A DNA stretch of 30,880 nucleotides from an uncultured Eubacteriales bacterium (GTDB lineage Bacteria > Bacillota > Clostridia > Peptostreptococcales > Anaerovoracaceae), in the NCBI GenBank assembly GCA_902793875.1, contig CADBFL010000002.1, forward strand, positions 1 to 30,880, in the 5' to 3' direction. The stretch's first letter is position 1, and every line of letters starts with the position of its first letter. Below are positions 14,639 through 23,314 of this stretch, in pieces. The translations under genes were made by a program, and so were the position numbers. Under the pieces are notes generated by a model, which saw nothing but the letters and a program-made list of their open reading frames with translations, was not told the origin of the DNA and ran no database searches.

Positions 14639-15289
14639 TCAGAGAATCTCTTCTTCAGACCTTATCAGATACCTGGCGGCCGCCCTCGTTTCGCTCCTGA
14701 TATCCGCCCTTCCTCCGGTAACGTCGGCGATGAGGGATCTTACCCTTTCGCAGTCTTCGGACGGGCATCTGATCACGGCCCCCACCGTGTCGGTATAGCT
14801 TATGTCTCCGATATCGAAGCCGCCTTCTGCGGCAAGGCTCTGTATCCTGTTCAGATATGTATAGTCGAATGAATAATCAAGTATCGCGCTTTCTCTCACT
14901 TCGCATACGCCGGCTTTTTCGATCGCGAGCTTTGCCGCATGGGTATACGCCCTCGCAAGTCCGCCCGTCCCGAGCTTTATCCCTCCGAAGTATCTGGTTA
15001 TCACGATGACGAGATTCGTAAGATCCTCGGAGATCATGAGCTTCAGCACGGGCATGCCCGAAGTGCCGGACGGTTCGCCGTCGTCGCTCGCCCACTGGTG
15101 TTCCTTGCCCGCTCCGCATACAAAGGCGGGCACGTTATGCGTCGCGTCCCTGTATCTTTCTTTTATCTCCGCCGCAAAAAGCCGTGCCTCTTCGGGCGTC
15201 TCCGCCGGAGAGGCGTGGGCTATGAAGCGCGATCTTTCGACGGTATACTCGGCTTCGGCATATTCATATATCGATCTGTAGAGCTTCAT
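14639..15289 (-). CDS. YigZ/IMPACT-family protein (YvyE-like)
   Basis: A 216-residue protein of the UPF0029/IMPACT family. The N-terminal domain contains RSRFIAHASP, the hallmark DDGEPSGTSGMPVL, and VIVITRYFGGIKLGTGGLARAYTHA. The C-terminal YigZ domain (about 140-216, ferredoxin-like) includes SFDYTYLNRIQSL. Homologs are linked to translation and GCN2 inhibition in eukaryotes; the bacterial role is unclear. It starts 38 bases after hslU with a good AAGGGG ribosome site, so it is probably the last gene of the topA-hslV-hslU unit. After its TGA the next feature is the tRNA promoter; no convincing terminator is visible. Confidence 0.93.
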   Translation of the reverse strand: MKLYRSIYEYAEAEYTVERSRFIAHASPAETPEEARLFAAEIKERYRDATHNVPAFVCGAGKEHQWASDDGEPSGTSGMPVLKLMISEDLTNLVIVITRYFGGIKLGTGGLARAYTHAAKLAIEKAGVCEVRESAILDYSFDYTYLNRIQSLAAEGGFDIGDISYTDTVGAVIRCPSEDCERVRSLIADVTGGRADIRSETRAAARYLIRSEEEIL

Positions 15290-15327
15290 GAGGGCCCCTT
15301 ATTTCCCCTCTGAGCCGCGAAAAGACA

Positions 15328-16755
15328 TCAGAGGATATATTTATCGACGTCGACTTCCCTGATCTTTTCACCGAGTTTATCAAGCACATACTCCCTGTCT
15401 ATGACGACGTCCTTCGCTTCAGGATCAGGGAGGTTGTAGGATATGTCCTCGAGCAGTATCTCGAGTATGGTGTGCAGTCTCCTGGCTCCGATGTTCTCGG
15501 TCTCCTCGTTCATCAGGTAGGCGAGATTCGCTATCTCATCGATGGCATCGTCCGAGAAGTCCACCTTCACTCCCTCCGTCTCGAGGAGAGCCTTCTGCTG
15601 CTTTGTCACGGCGTTCTCAGGTACTGTAAGTATCTTTTTGAAGTCGTCCCTGTCCAGGTTCTTCAGTTCCACATTGATCGGGAACCTTCCCTGAAGCTCG
15701 GGGATGAGATCTCCCGGCTTTGACACGTGGAAAGCTCCGGCTCCGATAAAGAGCATGTGGTCTGTCTTTACCGGTCCGTACTTCGTGTTTACGACGCTGC
15801 CCTCGACTATAGGCAGGATGTCCCTCTGGACGCCCTCCCTGGATACGTCGGCGCCGGATCTCATGCTGCTTCCGGACGCTATCTTGTCTATTTCGTCGAT
15901 GAATACGATCCCGTTCTGCTCGGCGTTCTCGAGAGCCTCATCGGTCACCTGATCCATGTCGATCATCTTCTGGGCTTCCTGTTCTCTGAGTATGCGCCTT
16001 GCGTCACTGACCTTGCATTTCTTTTTCTTGGTCTTCTTCGGCAGCATGCTGTCGAAGATATTCCCGATAGCGATCATGCTCTCGTTCTGATTGTCGAGCT
16101 GATTTGTCTTCGGGACGTCGTCGACTTCGATCTCTATTATCTGGTCTTCGAGAAGGCCGGCTTTAAGCTGCTCCCTGACCTGGTCTCTTGCCATCCTGAT
16201 GTCGGCGTATTCCCTGCTCGATTCGAATTCCTTCTGTTTGTTCTCTTCGTACTCCTGCCTCTGGGTCTTGTATCCGAGGTTGCCGAAGATATTTCCGAGC
16301 GGGACTCCTCCCTGCTGCTCGCTCTGCGGCGAAGGGATGATGGATTTCACGATGATGTCCTCAGCTATGACATTGGCCATCTCGGCGTTCTCATCCATCC
16401 TCTTCTGCTTGCTGAGCCTCATCGAGGCCTCGACCAGATCTCTTATCATGGAATCGACATCGCGCCCTACATAGCCCACCTCCGTGAACTTCGTGGCCTC
16501 TACCTTGACGAAAGGCGCGTCCATGAGTCTGGCGAGCCTTCTTGCGATCTCGGTCTTTCCTACTCCCGTCGGGCCCATCATGAGGATGTTCTTGGGCGAT
16601 ACTTCCTCTCTCATCTCTTCGGGCAGCCTGCTTCTTCTGTAGCGGTTGCGAAGAGCGATGGCGACGTATTTCTTTGCCTCATCCTGCCCTATTATGTACT
16701 TGTCGAGCTCCGCAACTATCTGTTTCGGAGTCAGGTTCTTGATATTGTCTGCCAT
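15328..16755 (-). CDS. hslU: HslU (ClpY) ATPase subunit of the HslVU protease
   Basis: A 475-residue AAA+ unfoldase that feeds substrates into HslV. It begins NLTPKQIVAELDKYIIGQDEAKK, with Walker A GPTGVGKTE (61-69), the pore-loop region KFTEVGYVGRDV (about 89-100), a long inserted I-domain (about 110-245, with RQEYEENKQKEFESS), Walker B VFIDEIDK (284-291) and sensor motifs LQGRFPINVEL and ENIGARRLHT. The C-terminus DVDKYIL is the type that docks into HslV. It is longer than E. coli HslU (443), with extra residues in the I-domain. Starts 16 bases after hslV with a strong GGAGGAA ribosome site. In Bacilli codY follows; here yigZ does. Confidence 0.97.
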   Translation of the reverse strand: MADNIKNLTPKQIVAELDKYIIGQDEAKKYVAIALRNRYRRSRLPEEMREEVSPKNILMMGPTGVGKTEIARRLARLMDAPFVKVEATKFTEVGYVGRDVDSMIRDLVEASMRLSKQKRMDENAEMANVIAEDIIVKSIIPSPQSEQQGGVPLGNIFGNLGYKTQRQEYEENKQKEFESSREYADIRMARDQVREQLKAGLLEDQIIEIEVDDVPKTNQLDNQNESMIAIGNIFDSMLPKKTKKKKCKVSDARRILREQEAQKMIDMDQVTDEALENAEQNGIVFIDEIDKIASGSSMRSGADVSREGVQRDILPIVEGSVVNTKYGPVKTDHMLFIGAGAFHVSKPGDLIPELQGRFPINVELKNLDRDDFKKILTVPENAVTKQQKALLETEGVKVDFSDDAIDEIANLAYLMNEETENIGARRLHTILEILLEDISYNLPDPEAKDVVIDREYVLDKLGEKIREVDVDKYIL

Positions 16756-16771
16756 TTCTGTTCCTCCGTGA

Positions 16772-17311
16772 TCAGAGCTTTTCGACCGTGATATTGCTGT
16801 TTGTGTAAACGCAGATGTTCGACGCTATCTCGAGAGATTTCCTGACGATCGTCTCGGCATCGAGATCCGTGTTTTCGTACAGCGCGACGGCTGCTGAATA
16901 GGCGTAGTTGCCGCCCGACCCTATGGCCACCACATCCTTGTCGGGCGAGATCACCTCGCCGTTTCCGGATATGACGAGAAGGTCTTCCTCGTCTGCCACT
17001 ATCATGAGGGCCTCGAGGTTTCTCATCGCCTTGTCGCTCCTCCAGTACTGAGCGAGATCGACGGCGGCTCTTTTCATATTGCCCGCGTGTTCTCCGAGCT
17101 TGTTTTCGAACTTTTCCGTCAGCGAGAAGGCGTCGGCCACAGACCCCGCGAATCCGGTGAGCACCTTGTCTTTATATATCTTCTTGACCTTTTTAGCGCC
17201 GTTCTTCATGATGGTCGTCTCGCCCATCGTCACCTGCCCGTCTCCGCCTATCGCTATGTCTCCGCCCGGTCTTCTGACCGCGCATATGGTAGTTGCATGG
17301 AACTGGATCAT
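16772..17311 (-). CDS. hslV: HslV (CodW/ClpQ) peptidase subunit
   Basis: A 179-residue N-terminal-nucleophile peptidase that forms the core of the HslVU protease. ATG at 17311 is chosen because AAGGAG ends eight bases upstream and it makes an ATGA overlap with topA; an in-frame ATG at 17335 would place that ribosome site inside the coding region. The protein begins MIQFHATTICAVRR, so Thr7-Thr8 correspond to the catalytic Thr of the family and six residues precede them. Other conserved stretches are GGDGQVTMG, LTGFAGSVADAF, GNGEVISPD and AIGSGGNYA, with a C-terminal CVYTNSNI. Thermotoga HslV and Bacillus CodW also have a short extension (FH[GA]TT), but CodW carries Ser at position 2, which is Ile here. 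Confidence 0.96.
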   Translation of the reverse strand: MIQFHATTICAVRRPGGDIAIGGDGQVTMGETTIMKNGAKKVKKIYKDKVLTGFAGSVADAFSLTEKFENKLGEHAGNMKRAAVDLAQYWRSDKAMRNLEALMIVADEEDLLVISGNGEVISPDKDVVAIGSGGNYAYSAAVALYENTDLDAETIVRKSLEIASNICVYTNSNITVEKL

Positions 17312-19398
17312 TGTTTCTTCTCCTTGTATTTGCACTCAGGGTTCGAGCACTTCACCGTGCCGTTCCTGCCCTTGGTCTGTACCAGCATCGAGCCGCAGTC
17401 CGGGCACATCTCGCCGGTAGGCCTGTCCCAGTACGACACGTCGCACTCAGGATACGCGCTGCATCCGTAGAAAACTTTTCCGGACTTGCGCCCTCTCTTT
17501 TCGATGATGTCGCTGCCGCACTTAGGGCATTTGACGCCGGTCGACTTTACTATAGGCTTGGTATTCCTGCAGTCCGGATATCCCGTGCACGCGAGGAAGC
17601 GTCCGAACCTGCCCTCCTTGATCGCCATCGGCTTGCCGCAGATATCGCATACCTCGTCTGACAGCACCACTTCCTTTTCGATGCGCTCCACCTCGCGTTC
17701 TGCGATTTTGAGTTCTTCGCTGAATCCTTTATAGAAATCGGCTATTACGCTGCGCCACTCCTTGCTCCCGAGCTCGATGCCGTCGAGATTGTCCTCCATC
17801 TCTCCTGTGAAATCCACATCGACTATGTCGGTGAAATACTCCTGCAGTATGCCGGTCACATCGAAGCCGAGCTTAGTAGGTTCAAGACTCTTCTTGACCC
17901 TTTTGACATATTTCCTGTTCACCAGTACGGATATGATGGAAGCGTAGGTGCTCGGTCTTCCGATGTTCTTCTCTTCCATTTCCTTTACAAGCCCGGCCTC
18001 TGTGTACCTTGCAGGCGGCTGCGTGAACTTCTGCTCCTTGATGAGCTTCTCGAGGTCCAGCACCTCGCCCTCGCTGATCTTCGGTATGTTCACTTCTCCT
18101 TCAGGCGACGAGGCCTTGTAGACCTTGCGCCAGCCGTCGAATGTCATGCGCGAACCGCTCGCCTTGAAATCATAGCGTCCGTTTTTGATCCCGACCTGCA
18201 CGGTGTCGTATTTTGCGGCCGCCATCCTTGACGCCACGAATCTCTTCCATATGAGGTCGTAGAGCTTATACTGGTCAGGCGTCAGAGAATCTTTTATCAT
18301 CTCCGGTTCGAGGTTCACATCAGAAGGTCTGATGGCCTCATGAGCATCCTGCATGGCTTTGTTTTTGTTGGTAAAGACGTTGTTGCCGACGTAGGCCTCG
18401 CCGAATTTATCCTTTATATATGCGGCTCCTGCCTCTGCTGCCTGCGATGATACCCTGACGGAGTCCGTCCTGATGTATGTAACAAGACCTCTTGCGCCTA
18501 TCCCTTTGAGGTTTATGCCCTCATAGAGCTGCTGGGCGATCTGCATGGTCTTCGCGGTCTGGAAGCCGAGCTTGATCGAAGCGTCCTGCTGCATGCTCGA
18601 AGTGGTGAACGGAGCATACGGTCTGGTCTGTCTTTTTCCCTCCTTCACGGAATCAACTACATACTGTCCCGATGCGAGTTCATCCTCGATGGCATCGGCC
18701 TGCCCGCTGTTCCTGACAGACGCTTTCTTTCCGTCTATCCTGCTGAGGTCGGCTATGAACCCGTCTCCGAAGTCCGCGGCGATGTACCAGTATTCTTCGG
18801 GTATGAAGTTCTGTATCTCGCGCTCCCTGTCGCAGATCAGTTTGAGAGCGGCAGACTGTACGCGCCCGGCGCTGAGTCCCCACGAGACCTTCTTCCAGAG
18901 CAGAGGGCTTATCTGATATCCGACGAGCCTGTCGAGCACTCTCCTCGCCTGCTGGGCGTCAACGAGTCCGCTGTCGATCGCGCGTGGTTCTTTCAGCGCT
19001 TCGCGGACGGTCTCTTTATTGATCTCGTTGAACATTACGCGGCACTCTGTATCCGGATCGATATCGAGTATGTGTGCCAGATGCCAGGATATGGCTTCTC
19101 CTTCGCGGTCGGGGTCGGTCGCGAGCAGCACTTTATCTGCAGAGCGCGCTTCTTTTCTGATCTCTCTGATAGTATCGCCCTTGCCCCTTATATTGATGTA
19201 CTCAGGCTCAAAGTTGTTGTCTACATCGACTCCCAGCCTGCTCTTGGGCAGGTCTCTGACATGTCCGACAGAAGCGATGACCTTGTACTTTGATCCGAGA
19301 TATTTGCCTATGACCTTCGCCTTTGAAGGCGACTCCACCACCAGCAGAGTCTTGCCCTTCCCGGCCGCTTTTTTTGCTGTTTTCTTTGCAGCTGTCAT
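17308..19398 (-). CDS. topA: DNA topoisomerase I
   Basis: A 696-residue type IA topoisomerase that relaxes negative supercoils. A Lys/Ala-rich start (MTAAKKTAKKAAGKGK) precedes the Toprim domain LLVVESPSKAKVIGKYLG (18-35) and TDPDREGEAISWHL (94-107). The active-site Tyr308 lies in GLVTYIRTDSVR. The C-terminus has three four-Cys zinc ribbons (about 584-610, 624-652, 665-689), each CxxC...C...C, ending KEKKQ. Strong ribosome site GAGGAG before the ATG. The stop overlaps the hslV start. The 90-base gap upstream to dprA is A/T-rich and probably holds a promoter. Confidence 0.97.
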   Translation of the reverse strand: MTAAKKTAKKAAGKGKTLLVVESPSKAKVIGKYLGSKYKVIASVGHVRDLPKSRLGVDVDNNFEPEYINIRGKGDTIREIRKEARSADKVLLATDPDREGEAISWHLAHILDIDPDTECRVMFNEINKETVREALKEPRAIDSGLVDAQQARRVLDRLVGYQISPLLWKKVSWGLSAGRVQSAALKLICDREREIQNFIPEEYWYIAADFGDGFIADLSRIDGKKASVRNSGQADAIEDELASGQYVVDSVKEGKRQTRPYAPFTTSSMQQDASIKLGFQTAKTMQIAQQLYEGINLKGIGARGLVTYIRTDSVRVSSQAAEAGAAYIKDKFGEAYVGNNVFTNKNKAMQDAHEAIRPSDVNLEPEMIKDSLTPDQYKLYDLIWKRFVASRMAAAKYDTVQVGIKNGRYDFKASGSRMTFDGWRKVYKASSPEGEVNIPKISEGEVLDLEKLIKEQKFTQPPARYTEAGLVKEMEEKNIGRPSTYASIISVLVNRKYVKRVKKSLEPTKLGFDVTGILQEYFTDIVDVDFTGEMEDNLDGIELGSKEWRSVIADFYKGFSEELKIAEREVERIEKEVVLSDEVCDICGKPMAIKEGRFGRFLACTGYPDCRNTKPIVKSTGVKCPKCGSDIIEKRGRKSGKVFYGCSAYPECDVSYWDRPTGEMCPDCGSMLVQTKGRNGTVKCSNPECKYKEKKQ

Positions 19399-19419
19399 TG
19401 ACGTCTCCTCTTTTTGCTA

Positions 19420-19447
19420 TTTATATATATTGTAGATTAATTTACAA
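19420..19447 (-). promoter_or_regulatory. Possible promoter of topA-hslVU-yigZ
   Basis: In the 90-base A/T-rich gap between dprA and topA, minus-strand TTGTAA (19447-19442) and TATAAA (19425-19420) are 16 bases apart. Weak -35, so only suggestive. A short AGCAC/GTGCT hairpin further upstream lacks a T-tract and is not a clear terminator. Confidence 0.35.
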
Positions 19448-19488
19448 TTTGAAACTTTAGCACAAGTGCGCGTGCTTATACAAGTATT

Positions 19489-20355
19489 TTATCTCGTGAT
19501 ATATATCCTGCCCGCATACGATTCGATCAGTCCTTTTATTTCCATCACTGTCAGAAGCGAGTTCAGAAGCGGCGGACTGATGCCGGTCGCCGCGATCAGT
19601 TCTTCGCATGTGGCGCCGCTTCTTTCCGCAACAGCGCGGTATATCCCGAGCTCATCCCCCTGCAGGTCCGGGATCTGAGATCCTCTGTCGGAATGGCAGC
19701 CGCCCATGTCCCTTATGAGGTCTTCGATCACCACGAGCGGGACCGCGCCGTCCCTTATGAGCAGGTTGCTTCCTATGCTCGACTGGCTGTTTATGTTGCC
19801 CGGCACCGCGTAGATCGTCCGTCCCTGCTCGGCCGCATGCTTCGCCGTTATGAGAGAGCCGCTGTTGAGGCCTGCCTCCACTATGACAACAGCCTCGGAC
19901 AGTCCGCTGATTATCCTGTTCCTCGCGGGGAAGGTAGCCTTCCGGGCTTCTTCATCCGGCTCATATTCGCTTATCACTACCCCTCCGGCCCTGAGACTTC
20001 TCATCATGAGACCGCGGTTCCTCTCGGGCCCCATCCTGTTTATGCCGCTTCCGAGCACGCCTACCGCCTTTCCGTCAGCTTCAAGAGCTCCCTCATGCGA
20101 GAAAGCGTCTATCCCCAGAGCGAGCCCCGAAACGACCGGCAGCCCGCTTTCCGCAAGGCGCCTGCCGATCATCATCGCGACGTTCTTTCCGTATACGGTA
20201 TATTTCCTGGCCCCCACTACTCCCACGCATTTTTTATGGAGCAGAGATATGTCTCCCGCATAGTAAAGCTGCCTGGGCGGCCGGGGAATGTTTCTGAGTT
20301 TTTCAGGGTACTCGACTGATGTGAAGTCTATCTTTTCTATCCTGTATTCCCTCAT
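19489..20355 (-). CDS. dprA: DNA-processing protein DprA
   Basis: A 288-residue recombination mediator that loads RecA onto incoming single-stranded DNA during transformation. The Rossmann-fold core shows CVGVVGARKYT (43-53), VVSGLALGIDAFSH (74-87), GVLGSGI (99-105), EYEPD, FPARNRIISGLS (142-153), VVIVEAGLNSGSLITA and AVPGNINS, all DprA hallmarks. The C-terminal ~60 residues form the winged-helix domain (CEELIAATGISPPLLNSLLTVMEIKGLI). The N-terminal SAM-like domain of longer DprA proteins is short or absent here. It starts four bases after comM with GAGAGGTGA overlapping the comM stop, indicating coupling. Confidence 0.96.
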   Translation of the reverse strand: MREYRIEKIDFTSVEYPEKLRNIPRPPRQLYYAGDISLLHKKCVGVVGARKYTVYGKNVAMMIGRRLAESGLPVVSGLALGIDAFSHEGALEADGKAVGVLGSGINRMGPERNRGLMMRSLRAGGVVISEYEPDEEARKATFPARNRIISGLSEAVVIVEAGLNSGSLITAKHAAEQGRTIYAVPGNINSQSSIGSNLLIRDGAVPLVVIEDLIRDMGGCHSDRGSQIPDLQGDELGIYRAVAERSGATCEELIAATGISPPLLNSLLTVMEIKGLIESYAGRIYITR

Positions 20356-20359
20356 GGAA

Positions 20360-21862
20360 TCACCTCTCGCATTCTATCCTGTAGTTCAGCGCCTCCGCCA
20401 GATGATCGGTCCTTATGTCCGCGCTCAGATCAAGATCCGCTATCGTCCTCGCGACCCTGAGCGTCCTGGCATACGATCTCGGCGACATCCCGAAGCTGTC
20501 GTAAGCTTTGTTCATAAACTGCTTTTCTCTGCCGCCGAGACTGCACCACTGCTCCGTATCCCTGACCGGAAGATCGGAGTTGCAGACCGTCCTGCCGCTT
20601 TCTCCTGCGAATCTCACGGCGGCATCGACAGCGGCTTTCATCCCCTGCGTGTCGAGCCCGCTTCCCGGGCCGGTAAGCTCCGAGTATCTTACTTTGTCCA
20701 TGGTTATGTTCATGTCTATGCGGTCGATCAGCGGTCCGCTGAGCTTTCGTCTGTAGCGTTCGATCTCGGAGCGGCTGCACCTGCACTCCCTGTCCCTGTC
20801 TCCGAGATAGCCGCACGGACACGGATTCGCCGCCATGATGATCTGAAAATCGCACGGAAAGGTATACGAGGCTCCGTTCCTGAAATGCGTTATGCGTTTT
20901 TCTTCGATGGGCTGACGCAGGCTTTCTATCGTCCTCGTGTCAAATTCACATATCTCATCGAGAAAAAGCACTCCGTTGTGCGCCAGGGTTATTTCGCCGG
21001 GCACCGGATAAGCGCCTCCTCCTATCAGCCCCGCTCTTCCTATAGAATGGTGAGGGGCTCTGAAAGGCCTGATACGGCAAAGTTTTATCCCGTCTCCCCT
21101 GCATCCGCTCACCGATCTTATGATCGCTGTTTCAAGCATCTCGCTTTCGCTCATCGGAGGCATTATGCCGGGAAGCCTGCCCGCCAGCATCGTTTTGCCG
21201 CAGCCGGGAGAGCCTATCATCAGCAGGCCGTGTCTTCCGGCCGCCGCTATGACCATGGCCCGTTTTGCATGCTCCTGTCCCGCGATATCTCCGTAGTCCT
21301 CCGCTTCAGCGAAGTCCTCTGCCGGGCCGTTATCCGGAATGACCGGCGCCGGGGGCTTTTCGTTAAGTATCTGTATGCACTCCCTGAGATTTGACGCAAG
21401 ATGTATTTTGCCTCCGGCCATCAGTGCCTCCTGACTGTTCTCTCTCGGCGCTATGATGCCTTCAAGCCCATCTTCTTTCATCTTTATGAGCATGGGCAGC
21501 GCGCCGTCTATGCCCAGTATGCTTCCGTCGAGCGCCAGCTCTCCGATGACTCCCCACCTGCCGCAGGCCCCTGAGCTGAGTTCCCCGCTGCACATCAGTA
21601 TGCCTGCAGCTGTGGGAAGATCCAGGCTGCTGCTGTTTTTTCGAAGGCTCGCAGGCGTGAGATTGACGGTGATCCTTCCTCTGGGAAAATCAAAGCCCGA
21701 ATTGATAACGGCGCTTTTGATCCTTTCCCGCGATTCCATCACGGTCGCCGAAGGAAGCCCCACGATGCTTATCGCCGGAAGTCCTCTTGAAATATCCGTC
21801 TCGACCAGCACTGTCCTTCCTTCCATTCCGGAACATACCGCTGAATTGATCCTGCTGTACAT
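20360..21862 (-). CDS. comM: YifB/ComM-family Mg-chelatase-like AAA+ ATPase
   Basis: A 500-residue AAA+ protein. The N-terminal Lon-protease-like fold (about 1-165) includes ISIVGLPSATVMESRERIKSA and LPTAAGILM. The AAA+ core has Walker A GSPGCGKT (217-224), FRAPHHSIG, Walker B VLFLDEI (298-304) and the Cys-rich insertion NPCPCGYLGD...CRCS. The C-terminal Mg-chelatase domain ends LNYRIECER. Competence homolog ComM is a branch-migration helicase acting during natural transformation; co-transcription with dprA and yraN supports a DNA-processing role here. The AGGAGG ribosome site overlaps the yraN stop, with a nine-base gap. Confidence 0.94.
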   Translation of the reverse strand: MYSRINSAVCSGMEGRTVLVETDISRGLPAISIVGLPSATVMESRERIKSAVINSGFDFPRGRITVNLTPASLRKNSSSLDLPTAAGILMCSGELSSGACGRWGVIGELALDGSILGIDGALPMLIKMKEDGLEGIIAPRENSQEALMAGGKIHLASNLRECIQILNEKPPAPVIPDNGPAEDFAEAEDYGDIAGQEHAKRAMVIAAAGRHGLLMIGSPGCGKTMLAGRLPGIMPPMSESEMLETAIIRSVSGCRGDGIKLCRIRPFRAPHHSIGRAGLIGGGAYPVPGEITLAHNGVLFLDEICEFDTRTIESLRQPIEEKRITHFRNGASYTFPCDFQIIMAANPCPCGYLGDRDRECRCSRSEIERYRRKLSGPLIDRIDMNITMDKVRYSELTGPGSGLDTQGMKAAVDAAVRFAGESGRTVCNSDLPVRDTEQWCSLGGREKQFMNKAYDSFGMSPRSYARTLRVARTIADLDLSADIRTDHLAEALNYRIECER

Positions 21863-21871
21863 GGCGCCCTC

Positions 21872-22204
21872 CTACATGCAGTCCTCGATAAGCTCAGTCA
21901 TTATCTCGTAAACATCGAAAGACACGCTGTTCCATGTCAGCCTGCGGCCTGCGAGATACTGCTGCGCAGCCTTCCTTATCCTCTCCTGTTTGATCCTTGT
22001 CACCGCGTCTGACGGATATCCGTACTGACAGCCGTTTCTGGTCTTGACTTCGACGAAGTGGATGACTCCGTCTCTGATAGCGATGATATCGATCTCGCCC
22101 TGTTTTGTCGCGAAATTGCGGGCTATGATCCTGTAACCGGCGTTTTCAAGCAGCTTCGATGCAAATTCCTCGCCTATGTCCCCTACATTCTTTCTGTATC
22201 TCAT
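21872..22204 (-). CDS. YraN family (UPF0102) endonuclease-like protein
   Basis: A 110-residue small protein of the UPF0102 family with a restriction-endonuclease-like PD-(D/E)XK fold: GEEFASKLLENAGYRI, GEIDIIA (36-42) and VEVKTR (51-56), followed by the basic helix IKQERIRKAAQQYLAGR. The acidic and Lys residues of the fold are present, so nuclease activity is plausible but unproven. First gene of the yraN-comM-dprA unit. Strong GGAGGAG ribosome site six bases before the ATG and a recognisable promoter upstream. Confidence 0.93.
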   Translation of the reverse strand: MRYRKNVGDIGEEFASKLLENAGYRIIARNFATKQGEIDIIAIRDGVIHFVEVKTRNGCQYGYPSDAVTRIKQERIRKAAQQYLAGRRLTWNSVSFDVYEIMTELIEDCM

Positions 22205-22235
22205 TACCGGCTCCTCCTTTCCTCTTACTGCAAAA

Positions 22236-22264
22236 ATCGTATCAGCGTCAGGATCTTTTGTCGA
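22236..22264 (-). promoter_or_regulatory. Promoter of yraN-comM-dprA
   Basis: Minus-strand TCGACA (22264-22259) and TACGAT (22241-22236) are 17 bases apart, 32 bases before the yraN ATG and just downstream of the terminator of the HAD gene. Confidence 0.55.
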
Positions 22265-22287
22265 ACAGCGGAAGCACTTATTCCAGC

Positions 22288-22309
22288 AAAAAAAGCCCTT
22301 TTTCAGGGC
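22288..22309 (-). terminator. Terminator of the HAD phosphatase gene
   Basis: Minus-strand stem GCCCT/AGGGC (22309-22305 with 22299-22295) followed by seven T residues (22294-22288). Extra flanking G/C bases may extend the stem. About 30 bases after the gene's stop codon. Confidence 0.8.
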
Positions 22310-22339
22310 CCGGCGTTAAAGAATTTATAAAATAACTAT

Positions 22340-23200
22340 TTATTTGTGAAGTACGAACTTATCGATGGCCTTCGCGACGCCGTCATCGTCATTCGAAGCA
22401 GTCATGAAGTCGGCATGGTCCCTGAGACCTCCCCAGGCGTTTGCGACCGCGACTCCGATGCCCGCCATCTCTATCATGGCGATGTCGTTGGGAGCATCAC
22501 CGCAGCACATGAGCTCATCCGCGCTTGCTTTCAGTTCCTTCAGAAGCCATGCAAGCGCTGTTTTTTTGCTGGTATGAGGGCCGCCGACTTCGAGGTTGTT
22601 AGGAAACGACGAGGTTATGGTCGCATTTTTTATGGCGTTCACCTTCGGTCTCGCATCTTCGAGCATCTCAAGGGTCTCATATATGAAATTGACATTCTCT
22701 ATCTCTTTGCTGTTTTCAAGCATCAGAGCAGAGACATCCGGCACCGGCTTTCTGCTCCAGAGAACATACTCGGCGTTTCTGTATGCGCAGCCGTTTTCCT
22801 TCACGTCATCGTAATAAGACTGATCGACATAGGCCCGGCCTTCGATGAACACCTCTATGTCAGCGCCTGTCTCGTCCTTGAGCACCGCTATCTCCCTGAC
22901 AGCCGCAGGATCGAGATAATCGCTGTAGATCTGCTCTCCCGTTGCCATTATGTTGACATGGGCTCCGTTTGACGTTATGGCATATTCTATGCCTCTGACG
23001 TTTTTTATGTGATCCGGCAGGGACGAATACGATCTTCCGGTCGACACGATGATGTGCACGCCTTTTGCGGCAGCTTCCTCAAGCGCCCTGACGTTTTCTT
23101 CCGATATATCTCCGGCGCTGTTGAAAGTGGTGCCGTCAAGATCGAGCGCTACCGTCGTGATATTCTTTTTCAGTAATTCCGATTCGCTTTTGAATGCCAT
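22340..23200 (-). CDS. Cof-type HAD-IIB family hydrolase
   Basis: A 286-residue sugar-phosphate-type phosphatase. HAD motif I is VALDLDGT (17-24) with nucleophile Asp20. Motif II is VSTGRSYSS, and the C2B cap spans about 90-205. Motif III Lys lies in GGPHTSKKTALAWLL, and motif IV is CGDAPNDIAMIEMAGIGVAVANA. This is the Cof/YidA/YwpJ family; the substrate cannot be read from sequence. Start is ATG at 23200 (MAFKSESELLKKN), with GGAGGAAA directly upstream; the open frame to 23257 runs through the promoter. Single-gene unit with its own promoter and a strong terminator. Confidence 0.92.
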   Translation of the reverse strand: MAFKSESELLKKNITTVALDLDGTTFNSAGDISEENVRALEEAAAKGVHIIVSTGRSYSSLPDHIKNVRGIEYAITSNGAHVNIMATGEQIYSDYLDPAAVREIAVLKDETGADIEVFIEGRAYVDQSYYDDVKENGCAYRNAEYVLWSRKPVPDVSALMLENSKEIENVNFIYETLEMLEDARPKVNAIKNATITSSFPNNLEVGGPHTSKKTALAWLLKELKASADELMCCGDAPNDIAMIEMAGIGVAVANAWGGLRDHADFMTASNDDDGVAKAIDKFVLHK

Positions 23201-23228
23201 TGCTTTCCTCCGTTTGACTGATTCAATG

Positions 23229-23257
23229 ATTGTATCACTATTCCCCCGGTCAATCAA
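23229..23257 (-). promoter_or_regulatory. Promoter of the HAD phosphatase gene
   Basis: Minus-strand TTGATT (23257-23252) and TACAAT (23234-23229) with 17-base spacing, about 29 bases before the ATG at 23200. Confidence 0.6.
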
Positions 23258-23283
23258 AGAGCCGCACCCTTCCGGATGCGGCT
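23255..23283 (-). terminator. Probable terminator of ispH-rpsA
   Basis: A 7-bp perfect stem AGCCGCA (23260-23266)/TGCGGCT (23277-23283) lies about 30 bases after the fusion gene's stop. The T-tract on the minus strand is short (CTTTGATT), so termination may be incomplete. It abuts the -35 of the next promoter. Confidence 0.55.
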
Positions 23284-23314
23284 GTTTTCATATGTCTGCA
23301 CTGCAGCGGACTGT

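Noticed and set aside
17312..17335. Upstream ATG of hslV
   Set aside because: It would place the AAGGAG ribosome site inside the gene; ATG at 17311 has correct spacing.
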